DNA of 64,000 nucleotides from Rhinopithecus roxellana (Eukaryota; Chordata; Mammalia; Primates; Cercopithecidae). The translations under genes were made by a program, and so were the position numbers. The stretch is from positions 44,753,420 to 44,817,419 of the forward strand of contig NC_044553.1 in assembly GCF_007565055.1 (NCBI RefSeq). Reading direction: 5' to 3'. The notes under the pieces are model-generated. The model ran no database searches. It was not told where the DNA came from and worked only from the letters and a program-made list of their open reading frames with translations. This document shows, piece by piece, positions 46,866-57,458 of this stretch (its first letter is position 1; each line of letters begins with the position of its first letter).

Positions 46866-49329
46866 TTTGACTCTCCTGTGATTGTGACTTATTTGTTTTC
46901 TCCAGAGCTTGGCTCTGTGTCCTCTAAGAAACTGCCAAGGTGAGTGGCTGGGAGCTACTGAGGGAGGTGGAACTTGGAGGCCTTCCAGTCCTGGACCGGT
47001 TTCTGAAACAGAAGGGTGGGGACCGGTCAGTGGTGAATGCGGAAGGAATTAATGGTCCTGGATTCTTGTGATGTTCTGAGAAATCCAAACTGCCTGTTCC
47101 AGAAAATGGCAAGAGAAGGAACATGTTCAATGTTAATTACAGAATAAACAGGAGCCCCCTGTGTACCCCTTTTTCTAAATTGAAGGTCTTCTGCAATCAT
47201 AGTTGGCACATAATCTCTCTTGATCTCACACCAGGCCCATAGCAGGCACCACAGTCTCTATTTTACAGAAAGCAAAGCAGCTTCCCCATGGAAGGGGACC
47301 GACGATGATCATTGTCATCAGATCTGTCTATTCTTTGCCCTGTCCCCCGGAGGGTGACCCGTATAGGCCCTGGATTCCCTGATGGCCCCTCTGGTTGGGT
47401 TCAGCCAGTGGGAGCAGGTGGAATTCTGGGTATGTCTCCATCACTCCCTGCTCCGTGTGGCATTTTCAGGTGGGCTCCCCTGGGACTTGGGTGAACTTCT
47501 TCAGCCTCTAGTTCTAAGTGGGGGGGAGGGGTGGTCTGGCTTTCTCTTGCTGTTCCTCTCGGTCCCTGCCCTGGTACGTTCCTGCCACACTGCCCACTCA
47601 CCAGAGCAGCCCTTCATTGAGCCACCGCAGCTCACTGCTGTGTCCTGTCCAGAGCTCTGTACACAACCGCCTCTGCCTCTAGGTCAATGTAGACGACCTA
47701 TCCCTCCAGCTCTCTGGCAGCACTGATTCTCTTCATTCTAATTGGAAGGGGTAACCTAATGTAAATGAGATTTTCTAATTTTAGTAAGTGCAAAGCCTTT
47801 GTATAGATTGTTTCCTTTTTTTTTTTTTTTGTAAAAAGTCAGGTATATTGGTATATTGAGGTACATAATTTTCTAATTTGTAGTAACAGTCACCCTTTTT
47901 AGCATTATTTGCTTTTGTATTTAGGCCTCTGTATTTGGCCCTTCTACCGATGTCCTCTTGGTGGGAATGAGATTCTGAGTGGATACCTTTCCCTCAGGTC
48001 CCCGGGAAGAATGTGACTCAGAAGGCCCAGAGCCAAAGGAAAAACGTTCCCCCAGGCCGGCAGTTCATTTCCTTCACATTCTCAGCATTCCTCCTCTGAG
48101 CTTGTGGGTAGTTACGGGCAGCCTGTCTTTGTTGGAAGACTGTCGTTAGCCAGAAATGTTTCTGTTGTAAATCTTCAAATGATTGGGGAGAAATGACTTG
48201 ACTGCAGGTTCCTCTCAGGGGCGTGACAGCCCCAAATTCAGACATTCTAGGCTTTGCAGAGGGGATCCACATGCCTTGGTCCTGCCGTCAGACCTGCCGA
48301 ATACATAGGGCTAAAGATTGTCACTGACTTTCACGGGCATGACTGAGACCCAGCCTGTCTCCATCAACAAAGAAAGGCTGGAGTGTGTGCCCCCCCCCCC
48401 CGGGTTATGAAAGCTAGAGAAGTGCAGGTCACAGAGACATTCAGCAGTAAGTTGAATGTGGTGTGGGGGGAAGGTTGCAAGGTTTCCACTGCGTGGGATC
48501 TCACTTGGTCTCACCACAGTTGTCAACAGCTCCTAGGGGGTGGGAAGTGTGATTCCAGAGGTTTGCTGGGTAAATGCAATTAAACAATTTTTGAAGAAAG
48601 GCGGAAACTGGTTTTTTGGGAGGTAGGGAAGCTGAGTCTCGGGGAAGCTGGGCAGTTTGCCATCAGCCGCACATGGAGTGAGTAGACAGCCCACAATTAG
48701 CACCTGCCAGCGTGGACCAGGCACTGGTGGTGAACAAGGTCTAGGACCTTACGTGCTTACAGTGGGGCTACAAAATTGTTATTAAACTAAATGGAAATGA
48801 CCTGTCAATATTAAGTCCTTCGTATATTTATGTGATGCCAAATGTGTCTGTCTTTCCTTGTGCTTTGCTAATCAGACCTCTCACCCGAGTACTGGGTGTT
48901 GGGCTGGAGGCTGGAGGCCCGGGCTCAGCAGCAGTGAGCTGCCTTCCTGGAGGTGGCAGCATAGTCTCTGCCAAGCCAGGGGAGTGGTCCCAGTGGGAAT
49001 GGGCTCTGCCTTCCCGTGAGTGGGCAGGAGGCTGACCTGTGTCCAGATGGGGAGAAACCTTGTGGGTCACAGCAAGCTTTGAGACTTACTGGCATGTGCA
49101 GAGCTCATCTGGAAGGAGGGGGATGCCTCAGCCCCCTGCCTTTCCCGTGAGTAGCAGGGCTACAACTTTGGAAGTAGGACCCAGCCTTTTGACGCAGTGT
49201 GTGGTGGGCTGGAGGTGGGAAGGGTTGTGTGTGCAGGTGGTGGGTAGTGCCCCTGCCACATGTAGAGATCCAGGGCATCTCTTCTGGACCCCACCCAGGG
49301 ACTGTACAACTTTACTATGGGAACAGACT
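46866..49329. other. Intergenic, no gene recognised
   Basis: Contains a spare AATAAA (47143), a T-run at 47817-47830 and a C12 tract at 48390-48401. Open frames are short and lack any family resemblance. No Alu, LTR or L1 is seen. Confidence 0.7.
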
Positions 49330-49365
49330 CAACTGGGAGGGAGGATTCACTTGGTTTTATAGTAT
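49330..49365 (-). repeat. 36-bp displaced copy of RPS13 pseudogene sequence
   Basis: Matches 51277-51312 inside the RPS13 pseudogene at 35 of 36 positions, same orientation; the only difference is A here versus G there. It covers the antisense of codons for the YYKTKRILPPSW stretch. Nothing else of the pseudogene is clearly present on either side. Confidence 0.85.
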
Positions 49366-49426
49366 AGTAGTATACTATAGTATACTATAGTATACTATAG
49401 TAGTATAGTATAGTAGTAGTATATTG
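49357..49426. repeat. TATACTATAG palindromic tandem array
   Basis: Three perfect tandem copies of TATACTATAG (49371-49400), flanked by TAGTA-type units. Positions 49373-49402 form a perfect 30-bp palindrome, so each strand can fold into a hairpin. The array begins inside the TTTATAGTAT end of the displaced RPS13 fragment, suggesting that those bases seeded it. Confidence 0.9.
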
Positions 49427-49499
49427 GGGCAGTGGGAATGGTTCTTTACTAAAGCCTAAGATCCCTTAACAGGGCAGAAGCCATAATTGGGCAAATCTT

Positions 49500-49680
49500 A
49501 CGGGCCAAGAATCTTTTGCACTTTATCTGATTTAATCTGCACCCTGTGAGGTAGGTGGCGTTACCCGGTTTGGCGAGTTAGGAAATGTGTATAAAGATCA
49601 GTAACTTGCCCAGGGTCACCCAACTAGTAGCTAGAGTGGCTAAGTCCCAGGTCTGCCACTCTAACCACCCACAGTGGCCT
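49500..49680 (-). repeat. MIR SINE
   Basis: GCACTTTATCTGATTTAATCTGCACCCTGTGAGGTAGGTGG, AACTTGCCCAGGGTCACCCAACTAGTAGCTAGAGTGG and CCCAGGTCTGCC form a well-preserved minus-strand MIR. The following 49690-50910 shows nothing recognisable. Confidence 0.8.
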
Positions 49681-50919
49681 GTACCTTACCGTAGCCATTC
49701 TCACCCTGCTGCCCCTGTGAAATAGTCACTGCTGGCTTCCCTAACTGAGGACACTGGACACAAAGGCTGGGCCGCCGGATTGCAAGTCTGTGCTTGCAGC
49801 CTGAGGCCTGCTCTAAGGAAAGGCAGATGGCCTGCCTCTCCTTTCTGCAAAACCCCCTGCCACCTGCTGCGTGCTGCCAGCCTGACTCACTGACTCCAGC
49901 TACCTCTGGGCCTCTGGCCCTTCCAGGATGGCCAGGAAAGGGTTTGGAGATTAAGATAAGGCAGCCGCCTCCAGTTAAAGGCCCTGCTGCCTTTGAAAGG
50001 GCCGGGAAGCCTGCCAGTCCAGCTCCTTGGTTTGCTCGCTTCTCTCTGTGGCTGGGGCTGCCTCGCCTTTCGTCTGTCCCTGCCTATCGTCGGGCATGAA
50101 TACTGAGGCTCTTTGGAGACAGGCATAGGACTCCCTGCAGAGCGAGGCAAGGGATTTGTAAAACGGGTGCCCAAGCTCCCTCTTGGGCTCTGGCTCCCCC
50201 ATGGCCCTGTCTGTTCTTCCTGGGGAAGCTGCTTCTGGCATTTAGGTAACGAAGAACAGAAAACAGAACTGGCCTCCTTTCAACCTGCCGCCTCCTCCAG
50301 CCTGGGTAGAATCCCAAGCTCTGGCCTTCCTGAGCAGTGCTTGTTCCTGACTTACACATAGATGGTTTTCTAAACCAAGTGCATTTTCTGAAACAGAATG
50401 AATAACTCACTCCACTACCTCCTCCCCTTCATGGCAGAATTTTTTCTTTTGTCTGTGTTTTCATGGCTGCTGGATTCTAAAATCAAGGTGCAAGATGCTT
50501 TGGGGCTTACTAAAGTTGTGTAGCCTTCCCAGGCCCTGTGGAAAGGTTAGCTGCACCCAAGATAACCAGGGTTGGTTATTTCCCGTGAGAGCCAAAGGGG
50601 TGCAGGCTGGAAGCATAGTGCTCCCTCCGCCCCCGCGCTGGTCATCATGTGGAGTGTGTGCTTTCTAAGAAGTGCCAGCCTGTGTCCAGAGCCTGCTGGG
50701 CAGATGTTAAGCCACCTGTGGACTTAGTCACGGTGACTCTGCTACCAACAGCAGCAACATGGACATTTAGGGAGGAGCAAATGAGAGGAAGGAAGAAGCA
50801 GGCGAAGATACAAGGCATGACATCTGATCTCTAGGCGTTTCCAATGGAGGGATTTGGTTTCTTTATGTTTCCACCACCAAGAATTAACAGTGGTTAACAG
50901 CTGTTCATATCTGTCTGCT

Positions 50920-51194
50920 TTACATTTTTAAATACACATTACAGATATCATTGAAGTTCTCTTTTTGTCCCTCACTCCCTGCCAAAGGCAACCACTATTC
51001 TCAAATCTGCTGGGTATTCTATTCAATTTTAAATACTTTTACATGTATGCATCCATGAACAGCATGTAGTATGTTTTGTGTATTTTAAAATGTCATATAC
51101 ATCTTAGCATCTTGTACATAATACTCTGTGACTTTTACATTCAAAATTATGTTTTTTTGAGGGCTATGTTGATGTAGATTATTTAGGCATTTGT
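50920..51194 (-). mobile_element. Old L1M fragment, antisense
   Basis: AAATACACATTACAGATATC, CAAAGGCAACCACTATTCTC, ATGTATGCATCCATGAACAGC and CATAATACTCTGTGACTTTTACATTC resemble antisense L1M 3' sequence. The RPS13 retrocopy is inserted at its right edge. Assignment is from general pattern. Confidence 0.5.
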
Positions 51195-51714
51195 TTTCCT
51201 TTTTAATCACTTTATTGCTTGAGTACCTAGACAAATTTATACAAGCAGGGCAGAGACTGTAGATGATTCATATTTCCAACTGGGAGGGAGGATTCGCTTG
51301 GTTTTATAGTATCGAGCCGGACAGTGAATCCAGCTCTCTCAGAATCAGAGGGAATTTAGCATCCTTATCCTTTCTGCTCCTCTCAAGATGCTTTTGAACA
51401 GCGACTGCTTTCTTAATTAAATGGTAGAGATCTTCAGGGAGATCAGGAGCAAGTCCCTTAGACTTAAGAATTCTTAAGATGTTATTGTCTGTCACAAAAC
51501 GTACTTGTGCAGCACCGTGGGAATCTCTCAGGATCACATCGATTTGTGAAGGAGTCAGGCTCTTCTTGGCCAGTTTGTAAATCTACTCCTTCACATCGTC
51601 AGATGTCAGCTTCAGCCAAGTAGGGACGCTGTGGTGATAGGGCAAAGCCAACGGGGACAGGCCCTTCCTGGGGGCATGCATGCGACCCCTGATGGTAGCA
51701 GTCAGGCAGTGAAA
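51195..51714 (-). pseudogene. RPS13P: RPS13 processed pseudogene (full-length retrocopy)
   Basis: RPS13 is a protein of the small (40S) ribosomal subunit; this copy lacks introns and is broken. Reading on the minus strand it starts at CTTTCACTGCC, matching the CTTTC-type 5' end of a ribosomal protein mRNA, and continues through all 151 codons of the family, the 3' UTR and an ATTGCTTGAG-proximal poly(A) signal (TTTATT on the plus strand at 51211). It ends at a degenerate A-rich remnant near 51195. Defects: the initiator codon is AGG (51688-51690), an in-frame TAG replaces Gln in VKEQIYK (51583-51585), and a small deletion shifts the frame near 51340 in the LIESR region. The middle still reads ILRDSHGAAQVRFVTDNNIL and LAPDLPEDLYHLIKKAVAVQ. 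No target duplication is clear. Confidence 0.95.
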
Positions 51715-51950
51715 GCTTGTTTTTATTTTTTTATGGTAATTTTTTGGGTAAATTAAGTGTTGAGTGTTGAGTTTTTAAAATACTGATTGCTTTATATGCC
51801 ATCTGCTTCAAAAGGAGTTGAATTCTGCTTCAGGCATGCCATGGTAGCTGGTATCAAACTGAACTCTTCCGCTGAGAACAACTAGAAAAGGTGGATAAAA
51901 GTTTCTTAAAAACAGCTGTTTGAAGACCTGGGAGAACAACCAAGACATTC

Positions 51951-52053
51951 TGACGTGGAATTGACTATTGTTCTTCCCCGTCTGCTGTTGCTACGGGTCA
52001 TGGTGCTCACAACCCTCCTTGGATGGTCGAATGGGTGAGAGAGGTGCTCACAC
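51951..52053 (+). repeat. Dispersed ~100-bp duplication, copy A
   Basis: Aligns to 53305-53406 over its whole length with about 14 differences (~86% identity), mostly transitions, with one single-base indel. Core words include GTGGAATTGAC, ATTGTTCTTCCC and CCTCCTTGGATGGT. The flanks are unrelated. Family unknown. The following 52054-52720 shows nothing named. Confidence 0.85.
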
Positions 52054-52722
52054 AAATGCCCTGCAGTTTTTTTTTAAGACAAAAGATCACCTCCTTCAGT
52101 TTGAAACTGTAGTGGAATCCAGACAGCGGGATCTTCAGGCACTGGGAAGGCTGGCAGGGGGACACTGTGGAGCAGAGCCAGGGCAGGCCAGGTTAGGAGC
52201 TATATTGTAGGGTGCTCAAATTCTACCAAGATTCTAAAATATCACAAGTGTAATTAGGGGTGCATTGTTTAAAAAAATAGTCTAAAGGAAGTCAGTACCT
52301 TAAGAGCCGCACCGGGGAGCAGTAAGACCCCAAGGGCTGACTTGACCAATGGCACAGTGACTAAAGTGCACTGTAAGGAGAGTGGACCCAGGCAGGTAGT
52401 GTCAGGGTGAGATTTGGCTGAGCTGGGATGTCCAAGTTTGGGAGCAGAGCTGCCCAGGCCTAAACAGCAAAAGAGGAACACCAAAAACTGCCCCAGAGAA
52501 CTTCTTTCTCCATTTTCACCCTAGAGCACTGTTTCTCCTTGTCCTTCCAGTATGGAGAAGAAATACTAAAGAATATTGATTGGAAAGAACACTGAATTCT
52601 CAGCCTGTTTTGGGGTGGCATTTTGAGCTTTCCTTGGGTGGCCACATGTCTAGTTTCAGGCTCACACAGACCGAGGTCTCACCAGCTCTCTCCCCTGTGG
52701 AACAGTGGTGGCATCTTCTGTG

Positions 52723-53276
52723 TGACGGTGAATTTTAGGTGTCAACTTGACTGGGCTAAGGGATGCCAAGATAGCTGGTAAAGCATGAACCCTGGATGTG
52801 TCTGTGAGGGTGTTTCCAGAAGAGATTAGTCTCTGAATTGGCAGACTGAGGAAAGCAGATGACCCTCCGCACGGTGAGCAGGCTCTATCCAATCTGCTGA
52901 GGGCCCTAACTGAACAAAACAGTGGGGGAATAGAGAATTCATTCTCTACTTAAGCTGAGACATCCATCTTCTCCCACTCTCAGACATCAGCGCTCCCTGC
53001 TCTCCAGCCTTCAAACTCTGAATGGGACTTACACAATCACTGCTACTCGTCCCCCCGAAACCCCCATTTTCAGGCCTTTGGGCTTGCGCTGAATTACAGC
53101 TTGCAGATGGAAAATCATGAGACTTCTCCGCCTCTAACTGCACGAGCCAATTCCTATAATAAATCTCTCTCTCTCTTTCTCACTCTCTCTCTCTCTGTCT
53201 CTCTCTCTCTCCACACACAAACACACACACCCACACACCCATTGGTTCTATTCTCTGAGGATCCTTGATTAATACA
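52723..53276 (+). mobile_element. ERVL LTR (MLT2-type), sense
   Basis: Starts TGACGGTGAATTTTAGGTGTCAACTTGACTGGG and continues GATGCCAAGATAGCTGGTAAAGC, TCTGTGAGGGTGTTTCCAGAAGAGATTAG, CATCCATCTTCTCCCACTCTCAGACATC and GAGCCAATTCCTATAATAAATCTC. It ends ATTGGTTCTATTCTCTGAGGATCCTTGATTAATACA. This is the MLT2 order, including the AATAAA. No internal ERVL coding sequence adjoins it, so it is a solo LTR. Flanking five-mers match only 3/5. Confidence 0.88.
53164..53241. repeat. (TC)n-(CA)n compound microsatellite inside the MLT2 LTR
   Basis: After AATAAATCTC there is a roughly 45-bp TC-rich run with few interruptions, followed by an imperfect ACAC run with CCACACACCC variants. It occupies the place of the simple-repeat segment usual in this LTR type. 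Confidence 0.85.
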
Positions 53277-53304
53277 CTTATTCATCCCTTGAAACGCCCA
53301 CCTC

Positions 53305-53406
53305 TGGTGTGGAATTGACCATTGTTCTTCCCTGGCTGCTGTCGCTATGGGTATGGTGCTCGCAATCCTCCTTGGATGGTTGGATGGGTGAGAGGGGTGC
53401 TCATAC
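53305..53406 (+). repeat. Dispersed ~100-bp duplication, copy B
   Basis: Partner of 51951-52053 (see there). It begins 28 bp after the end of the MLT2 LTR, whereas copy A lies about 670 bp before the LTR start. Confidence 0.85.
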
Positions 53407-54172
53407 CTCCCTGGGCTAGCTGGGGGCTAGTTGCCTTGTTCATTTTGCTATATTCCATTTGGACCCTTTATGACTGGAGTGTGTACTACACTTAGCAAAC
53501 TTTTAAGTTCAACACAGTACCTGGAATCCTTACATCCTGGGAGTAGCTCTTCCAGCACTTCAGAACTAGAGGCGTGCATGGTGGTGTGTGTTCTTAGGTA
53601 TGCATTTCCTAGATGCACGGTCCTGAAATGAAGTAACACCTCAATTTGCCAAGAGGCCTTCCGTGTGCTCCTGCTTGGCAGGTGGGGAGACTGAAAAGAT
53701 TAATTACTTCCTTTACATATTTATTTTTCTATATAGAATAAGGTAACTGTATTACCAAAAATTGGAAAATAACCCCACCAGACTGATGGAACCATTATTT
53801 GCATTTTGGCTCATTTCTTTCCAGTTTTTTTTTCTACACCGTTTTTAAGGCATAGGTCCAACTACAGTGTTTATATGATTTGTATATGTTTTTGTTGTCA
53901 CTTAACATTATAAATATTAGATAATCTTGATCATTTTTTAAAACTGCTTTTTAAAAATGCACTTAAAAATCACATCCCATTGAGTGAATCCTGTCATCAG
54001 TTAGTTATAATACTATTCCTATATTAACAGATGTTTAGGATTTGGAATTCTGCCTTCCTGCATCAAATACTGTTATATCTGTAGCTTTTTCATCTTTCAA
54101 ATAATTTGCTTTGGCTAGATGACCAGAAAGAGAAGAGGAAAGAAAAAATCTTTAAGTCTCTATAGGAGTTCC
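53407..54172. other. Intergenic AT-rich stretch, possible old L1
   Basis: The part 53700-54120 (CTACACCGTTTTTAAGGC, TTGTTGTCACTTAACATTATAAATATTAG, TTAAAACTGCTTTTTAAAAATGC) has the look of antisense L1M but is too diverged to assert. The part 53407-53700 shows nothing named. Confidence 0.4.
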
Positions 54173-54544
54173 TAATATGGTTTGGCTATGTGATCCAAAT
54201 TTTATGTTGCATTTTAATTCAAAGTGTTGGGGGAGGCACCTGGTGGGAGGCGACTGGATTATGCGGGCAGATTCCCTTCATGCGGTTCTCGTGATAGTTC
54301 ATTCTCACGAGATCTGATGGGTTAAAAGTGCGTGGCACTTCTCCCCTCACGCTCTTTCTCTCTCCTGTTGCCATGTGAATACGTGCTTCCTTCACCTTTG
54401 CCTTCCACCATGATTGTAAGTTTTCTGAGGCTTCCCAGTCATGCTTCCTGTACAGCCTGCAGAACTGTGAGTCGATTAAACCTCCTTCATAAATTACACA
54501 GTCTCAGGTAGTTCTTTATAGCAGTGTGTGAACGGACTAATACA
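54173..54544 (+). mobile_element. MaLR (MST/THE1-type) solo LTR with intact 5-bp target duplication
   Basis: Starts TAATATGGTTTGGCTATG and ends GTGAACGGACTAATACA. Inside are GTGGGAGGCGACTGGATTATG, TTCTCGTGATAGTTCATTCTCACGAGATCTGATGG, CCTTCCACCATGATTGTAAG and GAACTGTGAGTCGATTAAACC. It is flanked on both sides by GTTCC (54168-54172 and 54545-54549), an exact 5-bp duplication. There is no gag/pol sequence: it is a recombined solo LTR. Confidence 0.95.
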
Positions 54545-54632
54545 GTTCCCAAATTGATTGTCAGAAGGGTTTATTAGTTTGTATAGATCCAAGTAATTAC
54601 ATATGTGTCAGTTTCTCCCTTTCTCTCTCCCA

Positions 54633-54954
54633 TCAACTTTGATTTTTTTTTTTTTTTTGAGACGGAGTCTCGCTCTGTCGCCCGGGCTGGAGTGCAGTGG
54701 CCGGATCTCAGCTCACTGCAAGCTCCGCCTCCCGGGTTTACGCCATTCTCCTGCCTCAGCCTCCCAAGTAGCTGGGACTACAGGTGCCAGCCACCTCTCC
54801 CGGCTAGCTTTTTTTGTATTTTTTAGTAGAGACAGGGTTTCACCGTGTTAGCCAGGATGGTCTCGAACTCCTGACCTCGTGATCCGCCCGTCTCGGCCTC
54901 CCAAAGTGCTGGGATTACAGGCTTGAGCCACCGCGCCCGGCCTCAACTTTGATT
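54633..54954 (-). mobile_element. Young AluYR, antisense, with 12-bp target duplication
   Basis: Poly-T, GAGACGGAGTCTCGCTCTGTC and a full-length dimer ending at 54942 in GAGCCACCGCGCCCGGCC. It has GGCTTGAGCC (54920-54929), GTGGCCGGATCTCAGCTC and GGGTTTACGCC, the Old World monkey AluY changes. The exact target duplication TCAACTTTGATT lies at 54633-54644 and 54943-54954. Confidence 0.95.
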
Positions 54955-55059
54955 ATTAACCTCTCTCCCTGAGTAATAGATTAATCTTTCTTTCATCAGG
55001 GCAATTTTTTTTATATTGTTAGTGAAGTTTCTTTTATAAATTGTCCTTTTGTGGGTCCT

Positions 55060-55240
55060 TTTAATTTTTTATCTATTGTCTAGTGTGGTTTTTGAGTAGC
55101 ACATAAAAGAAATGCAGATAGTACAGGAGGGTAAAACAATGAAGAGTGAGTTTTCCATTCTTGGCCCTCATTTCTCCAGGCTCTACGCAGAGGCAATCAC
55201 TGTTTCTAGTTTATTTTGTTTCTTCTGCTTCTTGTACCTT
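55060..55240 (-). mobile_element. Old L1M fragment, antisense
   Basis: GGTTTTTGAGTAGCACATAAAAGAAATGCAGATAGTACAGGAGG, AAGAGTGAGTTTTCCATTC and AGAGGCAATCACTGTTTCTAG resemble antisense L1M. The following 55240-56030 shows nothing named apart from a CTCF-like motif with two mismatches near 55646. Confidence 0.45.
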
Positions 55241-56039
55241 TTTCTTGGGGACTCCTGGATCCCTTGCCCTCTGGCTTCCCACTGCCTTTCAGCTTCTCTT
55301 TCTAGGGCACCCTACCCCCAGCTGCAGTGTCAGGCCTGGTGCATCTCTCTTCCCTAACAGGTCCACAGTGGTCAGATCTCTAAACATATGAACACTTACT
55401 GGGGGAGGTAGTGAGGATGGGAGCCAGTGGAGGAAGTGGCCTGGGAGGGAGATATTGCCAGGTAGATCTCATCTTCCTGAGATGGCAACAGGAGATTTGG
55501 ACCAAAGGCTCAGGCTCTGTGGGGGACAGCATTTTGAACCAGGGACTGCGGAAGTGCAGTTTTCTTGGTTCTCAGGTGTGCTCTTTAAGGAGGAGACTGA
55601 TGGGTGACGGAAGACTTCACAGTCCTGATGTAATAGCTGAGGTGGACAGCAGGGGGAGCTGTTGGCCGCTTCTGGCCCAAATGTGGCACAGGAAAAGATT
55701 AGTGGCTCCTGTGATCCAGGGCCCCACTCATCAGTGGTGAAGTCCCAAAGAGGACTTTGGACAAACGAAGCTTTACGTTCCTGGTGTTGCCCAGGTAATC
55801 TGGTGCGCCTATGTTACCCTTATGTGAACTGTTGCAATATTTGCATTGCAACAAACTGAATTCCAACATTTATTGTGAGCTGCTATTTTGTGAAAGACCT
55901 ATGTTATTCATGCATACCTTTCAAAGGGCAGTCACTGTACACCTAGTTTGCACTGGCTTATGATGAGATGAGTAAGGCTCAGTTCTGCACCCAACGGGAT
56001 CAGAAATGTCCACTGAGAACAGAAAAAACAAGGGATGCA

Positions 56040-56465
56040 ATTTCAAGCACTAGAAAAGAGGTACAGATGAAGTATGGCGGAGGTTCATGATGGGAAGGAG
56101 TGTCATTAGCTGGAGCAATCAGGGCAGGATTCATAGAGGAAATGGCATTCGAAAGGGCTTTAAAATGGGTGCAATATTTTAGAACTGTTTATTATGAAAT
56201 TTTAAACTCCTAGAAAGGTGCATCTTTGGTGGAAAAAACACAGGGAACACGGGGATGAAAGCTGGGCTCAGAGGATCAGTCAGTTGCATTAAAATCTTGA
56301 ATTAATGAAGTGGAGAATTATTGGAAGTGAGACTGAAAAACACGTTTCGTTCCATATTTTTGGAGAACCTTGAATACCACTCTTAGTAACAGGGAAGCAG
56401 TAGCTGCTTATAAGCAGGAGATTCCGGATAAAAAGTAGAGAAGTTGGGTTTTATGCCTTCTTGTC
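56040..56465. repeat. L2 LINE fragment
   Basis: AATCAGGGCAGGATTCATAGAGGAAATGGCATTCGAAAGGGCTTTAAAATGGGTG, then GAGAACCTTGAATACCACTCTTAGTAACAGGGAAGCAGTAGC, follows the L2 3' region order, diverged. Confidence 0.5.
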
Positions 56466-56634
56466 ATTTCTGAGAAGATGAGTAATTTTTAAAAATAGCT
56501 AGTGAATTTTAGTTACTATAAAAGGTGTGATCCTTGATCATCAATAAGGACAATCAGCTTCTCCCAATGGAGAAATCTCTCATGATCCATTTCACACATC
56601 CCTGGGTGCAAATTACTACCTAGTCCACACCAGT

Positions 56635-56780
56635 GCTTCTCAAACTTGAGTGTGCATCAGAATAACCTTGAGGGTTTGTGAAAACAGACTGCTGGGCCCA
56701 CTCCCAGAGTTTCTAGGACTGCCAAGAATTTAATGCTGATGCTGCTGGTCTGGGGACCACACTGAGAACCTCTGGGTTTA
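56635..56780 (+). mobile_element. MER5A hAT-Charlie element, sense
   Basis: AGTGCTTCTCAAACTTGAGTGTGCATCAGAATAACC, CAGACTGCTGGGCCCACTCCCAGAGTTTCT and AATGCTGATGCTGCTGGTCTGGGGACCACACTGAGAACC give the near-complete MER5A order. Non-autonomous. The interval 56781-57458 shows nothing named. Confidence 0.85.
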
Positions 56781-57458
56781 AACATCCTACCTGACCTTTC
56801 TCAGTATATCCACTGGGTGGCAGCAGAGAGCACCACAGGCACTGCCCAGAGGTCAGACCTCGAAAGCCCAGGCAGAGGCTGTGGAGGGCTATTTCTGTGT
56901 GTTCACTGTAGGTCATTTTTGCTGCCAATGACAATACAAACCATCCACAATATCAAACTCTTCAAAATTCCAGGATGCATTGTATAAGAGGATGATTGAT
57001 GACTTGGATCTTATTCCTTTTCCAGGATGTCCTCACCCCAGACCCAGTCGAGACACCCTCTATGAGGCCCCCCAACAAGTCCCTCTTTTAAAAAGAGAAT
57101 AGTTTTTAATAACTTTCAAGGTTACCTACAAAAGGGTTTCTGTGTGAGTAATGTCATGACTGTAAAGCTGGCAAGAAACTATATCGCCAGCTGATAGCTT
57201 GAGTCAAACTGGAAAATTACGACCAAGTTTTTCCATGAACCAAGAGGAAGTGTCCAGTCATTGTTGAGAGCAGGTTCGCAGCTGTGTACAAGCTCTAGGA
57301 GATGGGGAGGCCCATGCAGACCTACTTCCTTCCAGAAGGAAGGACAGAAGAAACACGTTTTGAGTTTGGGTTTTTAGGTAGTTGGGAAGGTTATATTACA
57401 GGATTAAAAAAAAATTTTTTTGAGGGGAGGATTTGTTTGTTGATTTTTGTTTTTAAGT

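Noticed and set aside
49371..49400. CRISPR-like or satellite array
   Set aside because: Only three 10-bp units without spacers, in a primate nuclear genome; a local tandem array explains it.
51304..51537. Minus-strand frame resembling a ribosomal protein, as a possible gene
   Set aside because: It is the middle of the RPS13 processed pseudogene; the full copy has a lost start codon, an in-frame stop and a frameshift.
54173..54544. Possible endogenous provirus
   Set aside because: Only a solo LTR is present; no gag, pol or env sequence lies next to this or any other LTR in the window.
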